The notes: generated by a model from the letters alone, not told the origin. A DNA stretch of 53,206 nt from an uncultured Prevotellaceae bacterium (GCA_902770195.1 CACXSA010000015.1:1-53206), one strand, 5' to 3'; shown: positions 43,370-53,141, counted from the stretch's first letter. Translations and numbers: made by a program.

Positions 43370-43406
43370 AAGTCTAAAAATATAAAGTTTTTCGTCTTAT
43401 CGGCTG

Positions 43407-43414
43407 CAAAGGTA
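43407..43414 (-). promoter_or_regulatory. -7 element of nagB
   Basis: TACCTTTG on the minus strand (43414 to 43407), followed by C. Predicted leader about 33 bases. Confidence 0.6.
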
Positions 43415-43509
43415 ATCATTTTAGGCGAAATGTAATTAGCTAATTGTGAAAAAAATTGCCGTCGATGCAAAAAAAATCCATTCGCAATTATCAATTATTA
43501 TTTTTTTCG

Positions 43510-43517
43510 TACCTTTG
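43510..43517 (+). promoter_or_regulatory. -7 element of hflX
   Basis: TACCTTTG followed by CA, seven bases before the ATG at 43525; a very short or absent leader is predicted. Confidence 0.65.
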
Positions 43518-43524
43518 CAACCGT

Positions 43525-44862
43525 ATGAAAGAATTTGTTATCTCCGAAGCCAAGGCCGAGACGGCTGTGTTGGTCGGACTGATTACTCAACAGCAAGACG
43601 AAGCAAAGACAAAAGAGTATCTTGACGAGTTGGAATTCCTTGCTGATACAGCTGGTGCTATCACCGTGAAACGTTTTACGCAGAAGGTGCAGGGTCCCAG
43701 TCAGGTAACCTATGTGGGCAAGGGTAAACTCGAAGAGATTAAACAATATATCAAGCAACAGGAAGATGCTTATTACGACTGGTTGGATGCTGGTTCTCCA
43801 GTGCCCGAAGGTAATGGGGAGGTTCCCCAGCCTGTCGGTATGGTAATCTTCGATGATGAACTGAGTGCCAAGCAGATTCGGAACATCGAAGCCGAGTTGA
43901 AGGTGAAGATATTGGATCGTACCTCGCTTATTCTTGATATTTTTGCTATGCGTGCACAGACAGCTGAAGCCAAGACACAGGTGGAACTGGCTCAGTATCG
44001 TTATATGCTTCCCCGTCTGCAGCGTTTGTGGACTCACTTGGAACGTCAAGGTGGTGGCTCAGGCTCTGGTGGCGGCAAAGGTTCTGTAGGTCTTCGCGGT
44101 CCTGGTGAGACACAGTTGGAGATGGACCAGCGTATCATCCGTCAGCGTATCTCGCTGCTGAAAGAACGTCTTGTGGAGATAGACAAGCAGAAGACCACCC
44201 AGCGTAAGAACCGTGGACGTCTGATTCGTGTTGCTTTGGTGGGTTATACCAATGTGGGCAAGTCAACGATGATGAACCTGTTGTCCAAGAGTGATGTGTT
44301 TGCAGAGAACAAACTCTTTGCTACGCTCGACACCACCGTTCGCAAGATGGTCATTGACAACCTGCCGTTCCTGTTGGCAGATACTGTAGGCTTTATCCGT
44401 AAATTACCTACCGACTTGGTTGATTCCTTTAAGTCAACGCTGGATGAGGTGCGTGAAGCCGACCTGTTGCTACATGTTGTGGATATCTCCCATCCTGATT
44501 TCGAGGAACAGATTAGTGTGGTAGAGAAAACCCTTTCAGACTTAGGCTGTGCAGAGAAACCTTATATGTTGGTGTTCAACAAGATAGACGCATATACATG
44601 GACACCACAGGATGAGGATGACCTGACAGAGCCTACGCGTGAGAATATCTCGTTAGAGGATTTGAAAAAGACGTGGATGGCGAAGGTCAATGAAAAATTT
44701 GAAACGAGAAATGAGAAATGGACGCCCACCGCTCCGTTGTTTATCTCGGCAAAGAACAAAGAGAATATTGACGAGCTGCGTGAAGTGCTTTATGCGAAAG
44801 TACGTGAGCTGCACGTTCAGAAGTATCCTTATAACGATTTCTTATATACTGTAGAAGATTGA
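43525..44862 (+). CDS. hflX: Ribosome-associated GTPase HflX
   Basis: The 445-residue GTPase splits stalled or stressed ribosomes. The N-terminal HflX domain (about 1-165) contains TQKVQGPSQVTYVGKGKLEEI and the Gly-rich loop GGGSGSGGGKGSVGLRGPGETQLE. The G domain has G1 GYTNVGKST from residue 240, G3 DTVGF, and G4 NKID. Compared with the typical family, the region after KKTWMAKVNEKF carries a short insertion with a heptamer repeat (44704-44717, encoding TRNEK), before PLFISAKNKENI. The start at 43525 follows the -7 element; the earlier Met at 43456 precedes it and is rejected. Confidence 0.93.
   Translation: MKEFVISEAKAETAVLVGLITQQQDEAKTKEYLDELEFLADTAGAITVKRFTQKVQGPSQVTYVGKGKLEEIKQYIKQQEDAYYDWLDAGSPVPEGNGEVPQPVGMVIFDDELSAKQIRNIEAELKVKILDRTSLILDIFAMRAQTAEAKTQVELAQYRYMLPRLQRLWTHLERQGGGSGSGGGKGSVGLRGPGETQLEMDQRIIRQRISLLKERLVEIDKQKTTQRKNRGRLIRVALVGYTNVGKSTMMNLLSKSDVFAENKLFATLDTTVRKMVIDNLPFLLADTVGFIRKLPTDLVDSFKSTLDEVREADLLLHVVDISHPDFEEQISVVEKTLSDLGCAEKPYMLVFNKIDAYTWTPQDEDDLTEPTRENISLEDLKKTWMAKVNEKFETRNEKWTPTAPLFISAKNKENIDELREVLYAKVRELHVQKYPYNDFLYTVED
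44704..44717. repeat. Two heptamer units inside hflX
   Basis: ACGAGAA followed by ATGAGAA and then ATGG, the same end as in the repeat at 51377-51390. It is read in frame as part of an apparent insertion in the C-terminal part of HflX. Confidence 0.65.
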
Positions 44863-44895
44863 ACCATACATAAAAATTTATAAAAGTACTTACTT

Positions 44896-46749
44896 ATGAG
44901 AGATTACAGACATTTATTACAAGAGGAGATTGATGTGCTCGAAAGCAATAGCTGTTGGGCAGAGGATTGGGATCATGTAATGGTTGACGAGGCCTTTTCG
45001 CCTTATGGCTTTCACCGCGTGGTATTCTATGGTGAGATACGCTTGGGTAAGTTTGAAAAACAAGTGGAAGTAACCAAAGGCTTTACCAAGCATGCCGGTA
45101 TTAACGATGCCACATTGCGCAATGTTACTGTAGGTGACAACTGTCTCATCGAGAAAATTGGTAATTTCATAAACAATTATATCATAGGTGACGATTGCTA
45201 CATCTCTAATGTTTCTACGATGGAGACAACGGAGGGAGCAACTTTTGGCGAAGGTCATTTGGTTAGCGTGCTCAATGAGATGGGTGATGGTAATGTCATC
45301 CTGTTCCACGACTTGAATTCGCAGTTGGCAGCTTTTATGGTAAAACATTTCAAAGACAAGCAGTTGAAAGATACGCTGACCCGTCTTGTCAATGAGGAGA
45401 TTCGCTTCACCCAACCAGAGTGTGGAACTATTGGAAATGGTGTGAAGATAATCAATTCGAAAGAGATTACCAATACTGTTGTAAAGGACGATTGCGAGAT
45501 AAATGGAGCAGCAAGGCTTTCTGATTGTACCATCCTGAGCTCTAAGGATGCTTCGGTATATATCGGAACAGGTGTTATTTGTGAAAACTCTATCATCTCG
45601 AATGGTTGCAGTATAACAAACTCTGTGAAGATGCAGGACTGCTTCGTGGGTGAGGCTTGTCAGATAACGAACGGATTTACTGCTGAGGCCAGTGTGTTCT
45701 TTGCCAATTCATTTATGGCGAACGGCGAGGCGTGTGCTGCATTCTGCGGACCATTCTCTGCGTCGCACCATAAGTCGAGCCTGCTGATTGGTGGTGAATT
45801 CTCGTTCTATAATGCTGGTTCGAACACTAATTTCTCCAATCATGCCTATAAGATGGGGCCCATGCACTATGGCACCTTGGAGCGTGGTACAAAGACTGCC
45901 TCTGGAGCCTATGTGCTGATGCCTGCCAAGATAGGAGCCTTCTCTGTCTGCTTTGGTAAGTTGATGAACCATCCTGACATGCGCTGTCTGCCTTTTGCCT
46001 ATCTGATGGCATACGGCGAGACGATGTATATTGTTCCAGGACGTAATATTACCACCGTGGGCTTGTATCGTGACATCAAGAAATGGGAGAAACGTGACAA
46101 GCGTGCCCCGTCGTGCCGTAAGAGTGTCATCAACTTCGACTGGCTCTCTCCTTTTACCGTCGGCGAGATTGTGGAGGGCAAGAAGATTCTGGAGAATCTC
46201 CGCCAGGCTGGTGGCAATAATGTTTCTTCATACAATTTCCAAGAGTACATCATCAATGCTTCTTCATTGCGCAAGGGTATCAAGTATTATGATATTGCCC
46301 TGCGTATCTATATGGGTGCTGTACTGAAGCGTGCTGTCAAGGGTGGCTGGTTGGGTAAACCCACATCGTCCATAGGCGAGGGTGCTTGGAACGATTTGTC
46401 TGGTTTGTTACTGCCCGCCAGTGAGGAAGAGCGTCTGATAAATGACATCAAGGATGGCACCGTGGAGAGCATCAAGGAGATTCTGACCCGTTTCAACGAT
46501 ATCAATGAACATTATCGTGAATATCAGTGGACGTGGACTTACAAGATGATTCTTGACTACTACGGACTGGACGAGTTGACGGAGACAGCCATACAGCGTA
46601 TTCGCGAGGACTATGTCCGTGCCCGTCGTGCTTGGATAGCTGAAATTCGCAAGGATGCCCAGAAGGAATTTGAGATGGGTGATGTGGAACAAGATGTTTT
46701 TGACGACTTTATATCAAAATTAGATCACGAAATAGATTATGAAGATTAA
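44896..46749 (+). CDS. DUF4954 family protein with left-handed beta helix
   Basis: The 617-residue protein contains hexapeptide-type repeats (about 75-290: DATLRNVTVGDNCLIEKIG, NNYIIGDDCYISN, TNTVVKDDCEING, and others) that form a left-handed beta helix as in acyltransferases and nucleotidyltransferase tails. Its C-terminal half (about 400-617) is helical. This combination and the segment ASHHKSSLLIGGEFSFYNAGSNTNFSNHAYKMGP are typical of DUF4954, which is almost confined to Bacteroidota. It might be an acyl- or sugar-related enzyme, but no function is established. Its end overlaps the following M16 gene by 11 bases. Confidence 0.85.
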   Translation: MRDYRHLLQEEIDVLESNSCWAEDWDHVMVDEAFSPYGFHRVVFYGEIRLGKFEKQVEVTKGFTKHAGINDATLRNVTVGDNCLIEKIGNFINNYIIGDDCYISNVSTMETTEGATFGEGHLVSVLNEMGDGNVILFHDLNSQLAAFMVKHFKDKQLKDTLTRLVNEEIRFTQPECGTIGNGVKIINSKEITNTVVKDDCEINGAARLSDCTILSSKDASVYIGTGVICENSIISNGCSITNSVKMQDCFVGEACQITNGFTAEASVFFANSFMANGEACAAFCGPFSASHHKSSLLIGGEFSFYNAGSNTNFSNHAYKMGPMHYGTLERGTKTASGAYVLMPAKIGAFSVCFGKLMNHPDMRCLPFAYLMAYGETMYIVPGRNITTVGLYRDIKKWEKRDKRAPSCRKSVINFDWLSPFTVGEIVEGKKILENLRQAGGNNVSSYNFQEYIINASSLRKGIKYYDIALRIYMGAVLKRAVKGGWLGKPTSSIGEGAWNDLSGLLLPASEEERLINDIKDGTVESIKEILTRFNDINEHYREYQWTWTYKMILDYYGLDELTETAIQRIREDYVRARRAWIAEIRKDAQKEFEMGDVEQDVFDDFISKLDHEIDYED

Positions 46750-49660
46750 ATCATTCTGGCTGTTAGCCATTGGCTGTGGGCTGTTATTGACCGCATGCAG
46801 CAAGTACAAGTACGAGGAGGTCAAGGGTGACTTGTCTAAGACGCGTATTTATACGCTCGACAATGGTCTGAAAGTGTACCTCAGTGTGAACGAAGAGAAG
46901 CCGCGCCTGAATGCTTTTATAGCTGTGCGTACTGGCTCTAAGAACGATCCTGCCGAGACGACAGGTCTGGCTCACTATTTGGAGCACTTGATGTTTAAGG
47001 GTACTGATAAGTTTGGTGTCACTGATGCTGCTGCTGAGGCTCCACTGCTGGCTGATATTGAGGCTCGTTATGAGAAATATCGCACGCTGACAGACCCTGC
47101 TGAGCGCCGTCAGGCCTACCATGAGATCGACTCTGTATCGCAGCTGGCTGCCAAGTATTTCATTCCCAACGAGTACGACAAGCTGATGTCGGCCATCGGT
47201 GCCGAGGGAACCAATGCCTATACTTCGAACGATGTCACCTGCTATGTGGAGGACATCCCCAACAACGAGATAGAGAATTGGGCGAAGATTCAGGCAGACC
47301 GTTTCCAGAACATGGTCATCCGTGGTTTCCATACTGAGTTGGAGGCCGTCTATGAGGAGTATAACATCAGTCTGACCCGTGACTCTCGCAAATTGTATGC
47401 AGCAATGATGGGTAAGCTGTTCCCCGGCCATCCCTACGGTCTGCAGACCACGCTGGGTTCCCAAGAGCATCTGAAGAATCCATCCATCACTAATATCAAG
47501 AACTATTTCAAGAAGTGGTATGTGCCCAACAATGTGGCTATCTGCATGGCCGGCGATTTCGATCCCGACGAGGTAATAGCTATCATAGACAAGTATTTCG
47601 GTCAGTGGAAACCTGGCGACGATGTCAGTCAGCCGCAGTTCCCCGAACTGCCTGAGATAACGGCTCCTGTCGATACAACTGTCGTAGGTCCTGAGGCTGA
47701 GAATCTGTGGCTGGGCTGGCGTTTCGAGAAAGGTGCTTCGTTGCAGAGCGATACGCTGACAGTCATCGAACACATGCTGAACAACGGTATAGCAGGTCTG
47801 CTGGACCTGAATATCAACCAGCAGATGAAGATGCTTGATGCCAGTTGCTGGAGCAGTCTTCTGCAAGACCACTCCATGTTCATCCTGACGGGTAACCCTC
47901 GCGAGGGCCAGACCCTTGACGATGTTCGTCAGTTGCTGCTCGGCGAGGTGGAGAAACTGAAGAAAGGTGATTTCAGCGACGACCTTTTGCCTTCTGTTAT
48001 CAACAACCTGAAGCTCCAGTATTATAATGCCCTGGAGAGTAATGAAGATCGTGTCGATATGTTTGTCGATGCATTCATCAACGGTACACCATGGGAACAG
48101 GCTGTGAAGTCTCAGGAGCGCATTGCCGGCATGACGAAGGATCAGATTGTAGCCTTTGCCAACCGTCATCTCAAGGACAATTATGTTGCTGTTTACAAGC
48201 GCCAGGGTGTTGACCCCAATCAGAAAAAGATTGACAAGCCAGAGATTACTCCTATCCCCACCAACCGCGATACTGTCAGCCAGTTTGTGCAGGACATCCA
48301 GAATGCGAAGGTGAAGCCTATTGAACCTAAGTTTGTTGACTTCAAGAGCGACCTTACCTTTGGTGACATGCCGATGGGCAAGGAGGGCGCAGTAAAACTT
48401 CCTTATATCTATGTCAAGAATGTGGAGAACGGTCGTTTCACCCTTTCGTTCCGCTATGAATTTGGTGAAGAGTCTGAGTTGAAATACGCCTATGCCGCTT
48501 CTTATCTCGACTACCTGGGCACTGACAAGCTTACTCCGCAGCAGGTGAAACAGCAGTTCTACAAGCTGGCCTGCAACTACAATATCTCTGTGACTGCCCG
48601 TTCGATTACGGTGAACCTCAGTGGTCTGAGCGAGAATATGGCTGAGGCCCTGGCACTGCTCGAAAATGTGATGCAGCATGCAAAGGTGGATGCCAATGCC
48701 TGGCAGCAGTACATTGCCGTGCGCGAGAAAGAGCGTGCCGACAACAAGCACAACCAGCAGTATAACTTCGCCTATCTAGCACAGTATGGACTGTATGGTC
48801 CCTACAATACCTATCGCAATGCACTGACGGCACAACAGTTGCAGGCCGTCAACCCACAGGAGCTGTTGGACCTGCTGAAACAGCTGAACCAGTACGAACA
48901 TACCGTGCTCTACTACGGTCCTATGAGTGAACAGCAGCTCTGCGAGACGGTGGGTAGCGGACATGTTGTCCCTGGCAGTCTGAAGGCCGTTCCAGAGGGT
49001 AAGCACTATACCATGCAGCCCACTGCCCAGAGTGAGATACTCATTGCACCTTACAATGCCAAGAACATCTATATGCGTTTGTTCTATATTGGTGATGACA
49101 AGTATAATCCCGATGTGGCCGCTGTTAAGGAAGTCTTCAATGAATATTATGGCGGTTCTATGGCCAGCATCGTCTTCCAGGAGATGCGTGAGAGCCGTGG
49201 TCTGGCCTATAATGCCTATGCTTATTATGCTGATGCCTCTTACAAGGATGATCCGGAGTATGCGATGGTACATATCATCACACAGAACGACAAGATGATG
49301 GACTGCGTCCGTCAGTTCAACAACATCCTTGACACCATTCCACAGAGCGAGGCATCGTTCAAGATTGCCAAGGAGGCTGTCACAAAGCGTATTGCCAGTG
49401 ATCGTACTACTAAGTATGGACTTATCACGAAGTGGCTTTGGGCTAAGCAGCGTGGCATCGACTTCGATGAGAACGAGCGCATCTACAAGGCCTTGCCCGG
49501 CACTACGTTGGACGATATTGTCAAGTTCGAACAAAGTCGTATGGCTCATAAGACATGGCGCTATGTCATCCTCGGTGACGAGAAGGAACTCGACATCCAG
49601 TCGTTGCAGCAGTATGGTCCCATCAAGCGCCTGACTACAGAAGAGATTTTCGGATATTAA
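46739..49660 (+). CDS. M16-family zinc peptidase, lipoprotein
   Basis: The 973-residue protein begins with a lipoprotein signal (lipobox LTAC, Cys20). The N-terminal M16 domain has the inverted zinc motif HYLEH (His79 to His83) and the downstream Glu in ELEAVYEEYN; a second, catalytically silent M16-like half completes the clamshell that degrades peptides. The whole is thus a periplasm-facing or outer-membrane-anchored peptidase of the pitrilysin type. The start overlaps the DUF4954 gene by 11 bases, so the two genes are probably cotranscribed. A final MAHKTWRYVILGDEKELD segment is common in Bacteroidota members. Confidence 0.93.
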   Translation: MKIKSFWLLAIGCGLLLTACSKYKYEEVKGDLSKTRIYTLDNGLKVYLSVNEEKPRLNAFIAVRTGSKNDPAETTGLAHYLEHLMFKGTDKFGVTDAAAEAPLLADIEARYEKYRTLTDPAERRQAYHEIDSVSQLAAKYFIPNEYDKLMSAIGAEGTNAYTSNDVTCYVEDIPNNEIENWAKIQADRFQNMVIRGFHTELEAVYEEYNISLTRDSRKLYAAMMGKLFPGHPYGLQTTLGSQEHLKNPSITNIKNYFKKWYVPNNVAICMAGDFDPDEVIAIIDKYFGQWKPGDDVSQPQFPELPEITAPVDTTVVGPEAENLWLGWRFEKGASLQSDTLTVIEHMLNNGIAGLLDLNINQQMKMLDASCWSSLLQDHSMFILTGNPREGQTLDDVRQLLLGEVEKLKKGDFSDDLLPSVINNLKLQYYNALESNEDRVDMFVDAFINGTPWEQAVKSQERIAGMTKDQIVAFANRHLKDNYVAVYKRQGVDPNQKKIDKPEITPIPTNRDTVSQFVQDIQNAKVKPIEPKFVDFKSDLTFGDMPMGKEGAVKLPYIYVKNVENGRFTLSFRYEFGEESELKYAYAASYLDYLGTDKLTPQQVKQQFYKLACNYNISVTARSITVNLSGLSENMAEALALLENVMQHAKVDANAWQQYIAVREKERADNKHNQQYNFAYLAQYGLYGPYNTYRNALTAQQLQAVNPQELLDLLKQLNQYEHTVLYYGPMSEQQLCETVGSGHVVPGSLKAVPEGKHYTMQPTAQSEILIAPYNAKNIYMRLFYIGDDKYNPDVAAVKEVFNEYYGGSMASIVFQEMRESRGLAYNAYAYYADASYKDDPEYAMVHIITQNDKMMDCVRQFNNILDTIPQSEASFKIAKEAVTKRIASDRTTKYGLITKWLWAKQRGIDFDENERIYKALPGTTLDDIVKFEQSRMAHKTWRYVILGDEKELDIQSLQQYGPIKRLTTEEIFGY

Positions 49661-49682
49661 TAACTAACAATTTAATACAACT

Positions 49683-51329
49683 ATGGCAAAAGCAGTCGAA
49701 TTTAAGTATGCCCCCATGTTTCAGGTGGGTGAGGACAAGACAGAGTATCGTCTGTTGACAAAGGATGGCGTATCTACCGCCGAGTTTGAAGGTAAGACAA
49801 TCGTAAAAGTGTCGAAGGAGGCCCTGACCCTGTTGGCTCAGCAGGCTTTCCACGATGTTGAGTTTATGCTGCGCCGTGAGCATAATGAACAGGTAGCTAA
49901 GATCCTGACCGATCCTGAGGCTTCTGAGAATGATAAATATGTAGCCCTGCAGTTCCTGCGCAATGCCGAGGTGGCTTGCAAGGGCATCCTGCCTTTCTGT
50001 CAGGATACTGGTACGGCTATTATTCATGGCGAGAAGGGACAGCAAATCTGGACAGGTTTTGAGGATGAAGAGGCTCTGAGCCGTGGTGTGTTCAACACCT
50101 TTACTCAGGATAACCTACGCTACTCGCAGAATGCGCCTCTGAACATGTATGACGAGGTGAACACCCGTTGTAACCTGCCTGCACAGATTGATATCGAGGC
50201 TACCGAGGGTGCTGAGTATAAGTTTGTGATGGTTGCCAAGGGTGGTGGTTCTGCCAACAAGACCTACTTCTATCCCATGACCAAGGCTACCATCCAGAAC
50301 GAGGGTACACTCATCCCCTTCCTGGTTGAGAAGATGAAGAGTCTGGGTACAGCAGCCTGTCCGCCATACCATATCGCCTTTGTGATTGGTGGCACATCGG
50401 CTGAGAAGAACCTGCTCACCGTGAAACTGGCAAGTATCAAGTTCTACGATGGTCTGCCCACAACCGGTGATGAGACTGGTCGTGCCTTCCGTGATGTCGA
50501 TCTGGAGCAGAAGCTGATTAAGGAGGCTCAGAAGATTGGTCTGGGTGCCCAGTTCGGTGGCAAGTACCTGGCTCACGACATCCGCGTGGTTCGTCTGCCT
50601 CGTCATGGTGCCTCTTGTCCTATCGGTATGGGTGTTTCTTGTTCTGCTGATAGAAACATCAAGGCAAAGATCAATGCCGACGGTATATGGCTCGAAAAGA
50701 TGGACAGCAACCCAACAGAGCTGATTCCTGAGGAGCTGCGCAAGCCAGGTGAGGGCGGCAAGGGTATCGAAATCGACCTGAACGAGGGTATCGATGCTGT
50801 ACGTGCTGAACTCTCTAAGTATCCTGTTTCAACACGTGTGAACCTGAAGGGAACCATCATCGTGGCTCGTGATATTGCTCACGCCAAACTGAAGGCTCGT
50901 CTGGATGCTGGTGAGGGTATGCCTGAGTACTTCAAGAAGTATCCTGTGCTGTATGCCGGACCTGCCAAGACACCCGAGGGTTATCCTTGCGGTTCGATGG
51001 GACCGACCACCGCAAACCGTATGGACCCCTACGTAGATGAGTTCCAGGCTAACGGTGCTTCGCTGGTGATGATTGCCAAGGGTAACCGCAGCGACGTAGT
51101 GACAGAGGCTTGTAAGAAGCACGGCGGTTTCTATCTGGGTACCATCGGTGGTGTAGCAGCCGTACTCTCACAGAGCAGCATCAAGAGCATCGAGTGCGTG
51201 GAATATCCCGAGCTTGGCATGGAGGCTGTTTGGAAGATTGAGGTAGAGGACTTCCCCGCATTCATCCTCGTAGATGACAAGGGCAACGACTTCTTCAAGA
51301 CCCTGAAGCCCTGGTGCCCGAAGAAATGA
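49683..51329 (+). CDS. fum: Fumarate hydratase, class I (iron-sulfur)
   Basis: The 548-residue enzyme interconverts fumarate and malate; in Bacteroidota it works mostly in the reductive direction toward succinate. Iron-sulfur ligands and active-site motifs are visible: [12 protein letters not shown] (about 101-112), [22 protein letters not shown] (about 225-245), and the [15 protein letters not shown] region, followed by the beta-domain part with [19 protein letters not shown] (about 440). Length matches the single-chain class I enzyme. It lies 22 bases after the M16 gene. The stop at 51327-51329 is inside the first copy of a heptamer-like unit. Confidence 0.95.
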   Translation: MAKAVEFKYAPMFQVGEDKTEYRLLTKDGVSTAEFEGKTIVKVSKEALTLLAQQAFHDVEFMLRREHNEQVAKILTDPEASENDKYVALQFLRNAEVACKGILPFCQDTGTAIIHGEKGQQIWTGFEDEEALSRGVFNTFTQDNLRYSQNAPLNMYDEVNTRCNLPAQIDIEATEGAEYKFVMVAKGGGSANKTYFYPMTKATIQNEGTLIPFLVEKMKSLGTAACPPYHIAFVIGGTSAEKNLLTVKLASIKFYDGLPTTGDETGRAFRDVDLEQKLIKEAQKIGLGAQFGGKYLAHDIRVVRLPRHGASCPIGMGVSCSADRNIKAKINADGIWLEKMDSNPTELIPEELRKPGEGGKGIEIDLNEGIDAVRAELSKYPVSTRVNLKGTIIVARDIAHAKLKARLDAGEGMPEYFKKYPVLYAGPAKTPEGYPCGSMGPTTANRMDPYVDEFQANGASLVMIAKGNRSDVVTEACKKHGGFYLGTIGGVAAVLSQSSIKSIECVEYPELGMEAVWKIEVEDFPAFILVDDKGNDFFKTLKPWCPKK

Positions 51330-51390
51330 GGAATGAGAACTCGACTTTTGGTCGCTTTGCACCTTTAGGTCAAAGAATGAGGAATGAGAA
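51326..51390. repeat. Heptamer pair duplicated at the start of the M6 peptidase gene
   Basis: ATGAGGA-ATGAGAA occurs at 51326-51339 and again at 51377-51390, 51 bases apart and so in the same frame. Both would translate to MRNE, and the second gives the real start. Confidence 0.85.
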
Positions 51391-52867
51391 ATGGATAACT
51401 GCATTCCTGTTGCTGCTGCTGACCATCTCAGCGGCAGCACAGGATGTTATTATCCAGCGTGGATGTCGCGTTGGTACACCCAGACCGGAAGGTATGGCGT
51501 TGCGTCGTGGCGCTCCTAGTGGTCAGCCTAAACAAGTGGGTGGTGACTTCTACAAGGGCGACCTTCATCAGTTGGTGGTGATGGTAGCCTTTGCCGATAA
51601 GGATTTTCAGCAAGACGAGACTGCTACGTTGGAGTTGTGGAACGATATTTTCAATACTGAGGGCTATACGGATGGTTCCTTCCAAGGGTCTGTTCACGAC
51701 TACTTCTGTGCCCAGAGCTACAACCAGTTCCGCCCCGTCTTCGACCTGGTATATGTGAAGGTCAGCGGCAATGCCAAGAAATATGCCAGCGATGCTTTGA
51801 CCGACGAGAACTCGCAGTATCTGGTGCAGGACATCATGGAGCAGCTCGTGCAGAATCCTACTATCGACTGGAGCCTCTACGACTGGAACGGCGACGGTTT
51901 CATCAACCAGTTGCTCATCATCTATGCCGGAAAAGGGCAGAATGCCGGTGGTGGCAGTGACACCATCTGGCCCCATCAGTGGTGGATGAGCGAACACATG
52001 AAAGACCACCAGCAAGGAGTCTATTGCGATCCTATCCCAGTTACCTATGGTGAGAATCAGTACTTTGTGGACAGCTACTGTTGTGTGCAGGAGGTGGTTA
52101 ATACGTCGAATGTGAAGACCTCTTTTGGTACCATCTGTCACGAGTATTCCCACTGCTTCGGCTTCCCTGACTTTTATCGTGGAAGTATAAAATACGTCTA
52201 TGAATGGGAACTCATGGACGCGGGCAACTACAATGGCAAAGGATTCTGTCCTGCCAGCTATTCTGCCCATGAGCGCTGGTTGATGGGATGGCTCACGCCA
52301 ACAGAACTGGACTATGATAGAACCATCACCAACATGCCTTCCTTGACAGAAGAAGGTGTGGCCTATCTTATACGTAACGAAGGATATGAAGATGAGTATT
52401 ACATGATAGAGAATCGCCAGCAGGACGGGTGGGATATTGCTCTTCCCGGCAGTGGACTCATTATCTTCCACATAGACTTCGACCCCAGCATCTGGACAAG
52501 TGTTTCGGAAACTCCCAACAGCAGCAAAATACAGCGTTATACTATCTTCAATGCCAACAATTCCACTTCGTTAATCTCAAATTGGGCCTATCCCTATCTG
52601 GCAAACGACTCGCTGACCAACCGCTCTAAGCCTGCTGCCACGCTCAACAACGAGAATACCGACGGCACGAAGCTGATGAACAAGTCGGTGCACGACATCA
52701 ACGTTTTCAACGGCAGGGCCTCCTTCCGCTTCTCTATCGACCAGAGCACGGGCATTGACGAACTGCAGGCCGAGGGCGAACCACGCGAGCTCTACCGCAT
52801 TGGTCCCGTCATTATCCTGCGCTACCCCAACGGTGTAGTCAGAAAGGTCGTCAGGGCGAAACCATAA
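51377..52867 (+). CDS. Secreted M6-family metalloprotease
   Basis: The 496-residue protein has a signal peptide (1-20, AAAQ). The peptidase core has the zinc motif HEYSHCFGFPD (His255 to His259, then the Met-turn-like ELMDAGNYNG), and the long family-typical segment YDWNGDGFINQLLIIYAGKGQ. Immune inhibitor A-type M6 enzymes degrade host or dietary proteins; the target here is unknown. The C-terminal part after about 445 looks like a short T9SS-type or other sorting tail (VIILRYPNGVVRKVVRAKP), but I cannot be certain. Start at 51377 is preferred because it yields a normal signal peptide; the upstream in-frame MRNE copy at 51326 overlaps the fumarase stop. A terminator follows. Confidence 0.9.
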   Translation: MRNEKWITAFLLLLLTISAAAQDVIIQRGCRVGTPRPEGMALRRGAPSGQPKQVGGDFYKGDLHQLVVMVAFADKDFQQDETATLELWNDIFNTEGYTDGSFQGSVHDYFCAQSYNQFRPVFDLVYVKVSGNAKKYASDALTDENSQYLVQDIMEQLVQNPTIDWSLYDWNGDGFINQLLIIYAGKGQNAGGGSDTIWPHQWWMSEHMKDHQQGVYCDPIPVTYGENQYFVDSYCCVQEVVNTSNVKTSFGTICHEYSHCFGFPDFYRGSIKYVYEWELMDAGNYNGKGFCPASYSAHERWLMGWLTPTELDYDRTITNMPSLTEEGVAYLIRNEGYEDEYYMIENRQQDGWDIALPGSGLIIFHIDFDPSIWTSVSETPNSSKIQRYTIFNANNSTSLISNWAYPYLANDSLTNRSKPAATLNNENTDGTKLMNKSVHDINVFNGRASFRFSIDQSTGIDELQAEGEPRELYRIGPVIILRYPNGVVRKVVRAKP

Positions 52868-52872
52868 GAAAT

Positions 52873-52899
52873 AAGGACTCCATCACGGAGTCCTTTCTT
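52873..52899 (+). terminator. Terminator after the M6 peptidase gene
   Basis: A perfect nine-base stem (52873-52881 with 52887-52895), five-base loop, then a T-rich tail. Confidence 0.85.
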
Positions 52900-53061
52900 T
52901 TATCGTTTAAAATTTGTCTTTCGGCGGTTGCCCGAGGGTCTCACTGCGAAGTGAATCCATATCACGTTGCGCTTCTGTTCTATCAGCAGTTCGTCGTAAT
53001 CTTCTTTATTTAGGTCGCTGATGTCGAGTAGGATAGAGGCATACCGCAATGCCTGTTCCAT
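52900..53061 (-). CDS. Small protein of unknown function
   Basis: A 53-residue frame reading MEQALRYASILLDISDLNKE and ending in a strongly basic tail (RPSGNRRKTNFKR). The frame continues upstream only to a stop near 53088-53090, so this may be complete or the remnant of a longer gene. No clear promoter or ribosome binding site. It ends in the terminator region of the convergent M6 gene. Family not recognised. Confidence 0.4.
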   Translation of the reverse strand: MEQALRYASILLDISDLNKEDYDELLIEQKRNVIWIHFAVRPSGNRRKTNFKR

Positions 53062-53141
53062 CGGATCACCTGCATACCTACGTGGAATCAGTTATACTAA
53101 AATCATGACTGAACTTTCGCAAGTGAATATTCATTCATTCA

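Noticed and set aside
46784-48751. Minus-strand open frame of 655 codons opposite the M16 gene
   Set aside because: It is a shadow of the long M16 gene; the composition is a low-quality mix of hydrophobic residues and His, there is no promoter, and the plus strand has all M16 motifs.
51428-52471. Minus-strand open frame of 347 codons opposite the M6 gene
   Set aside because: Antisense to the HEYSH-containing peptidase gene; no promoter or domain.
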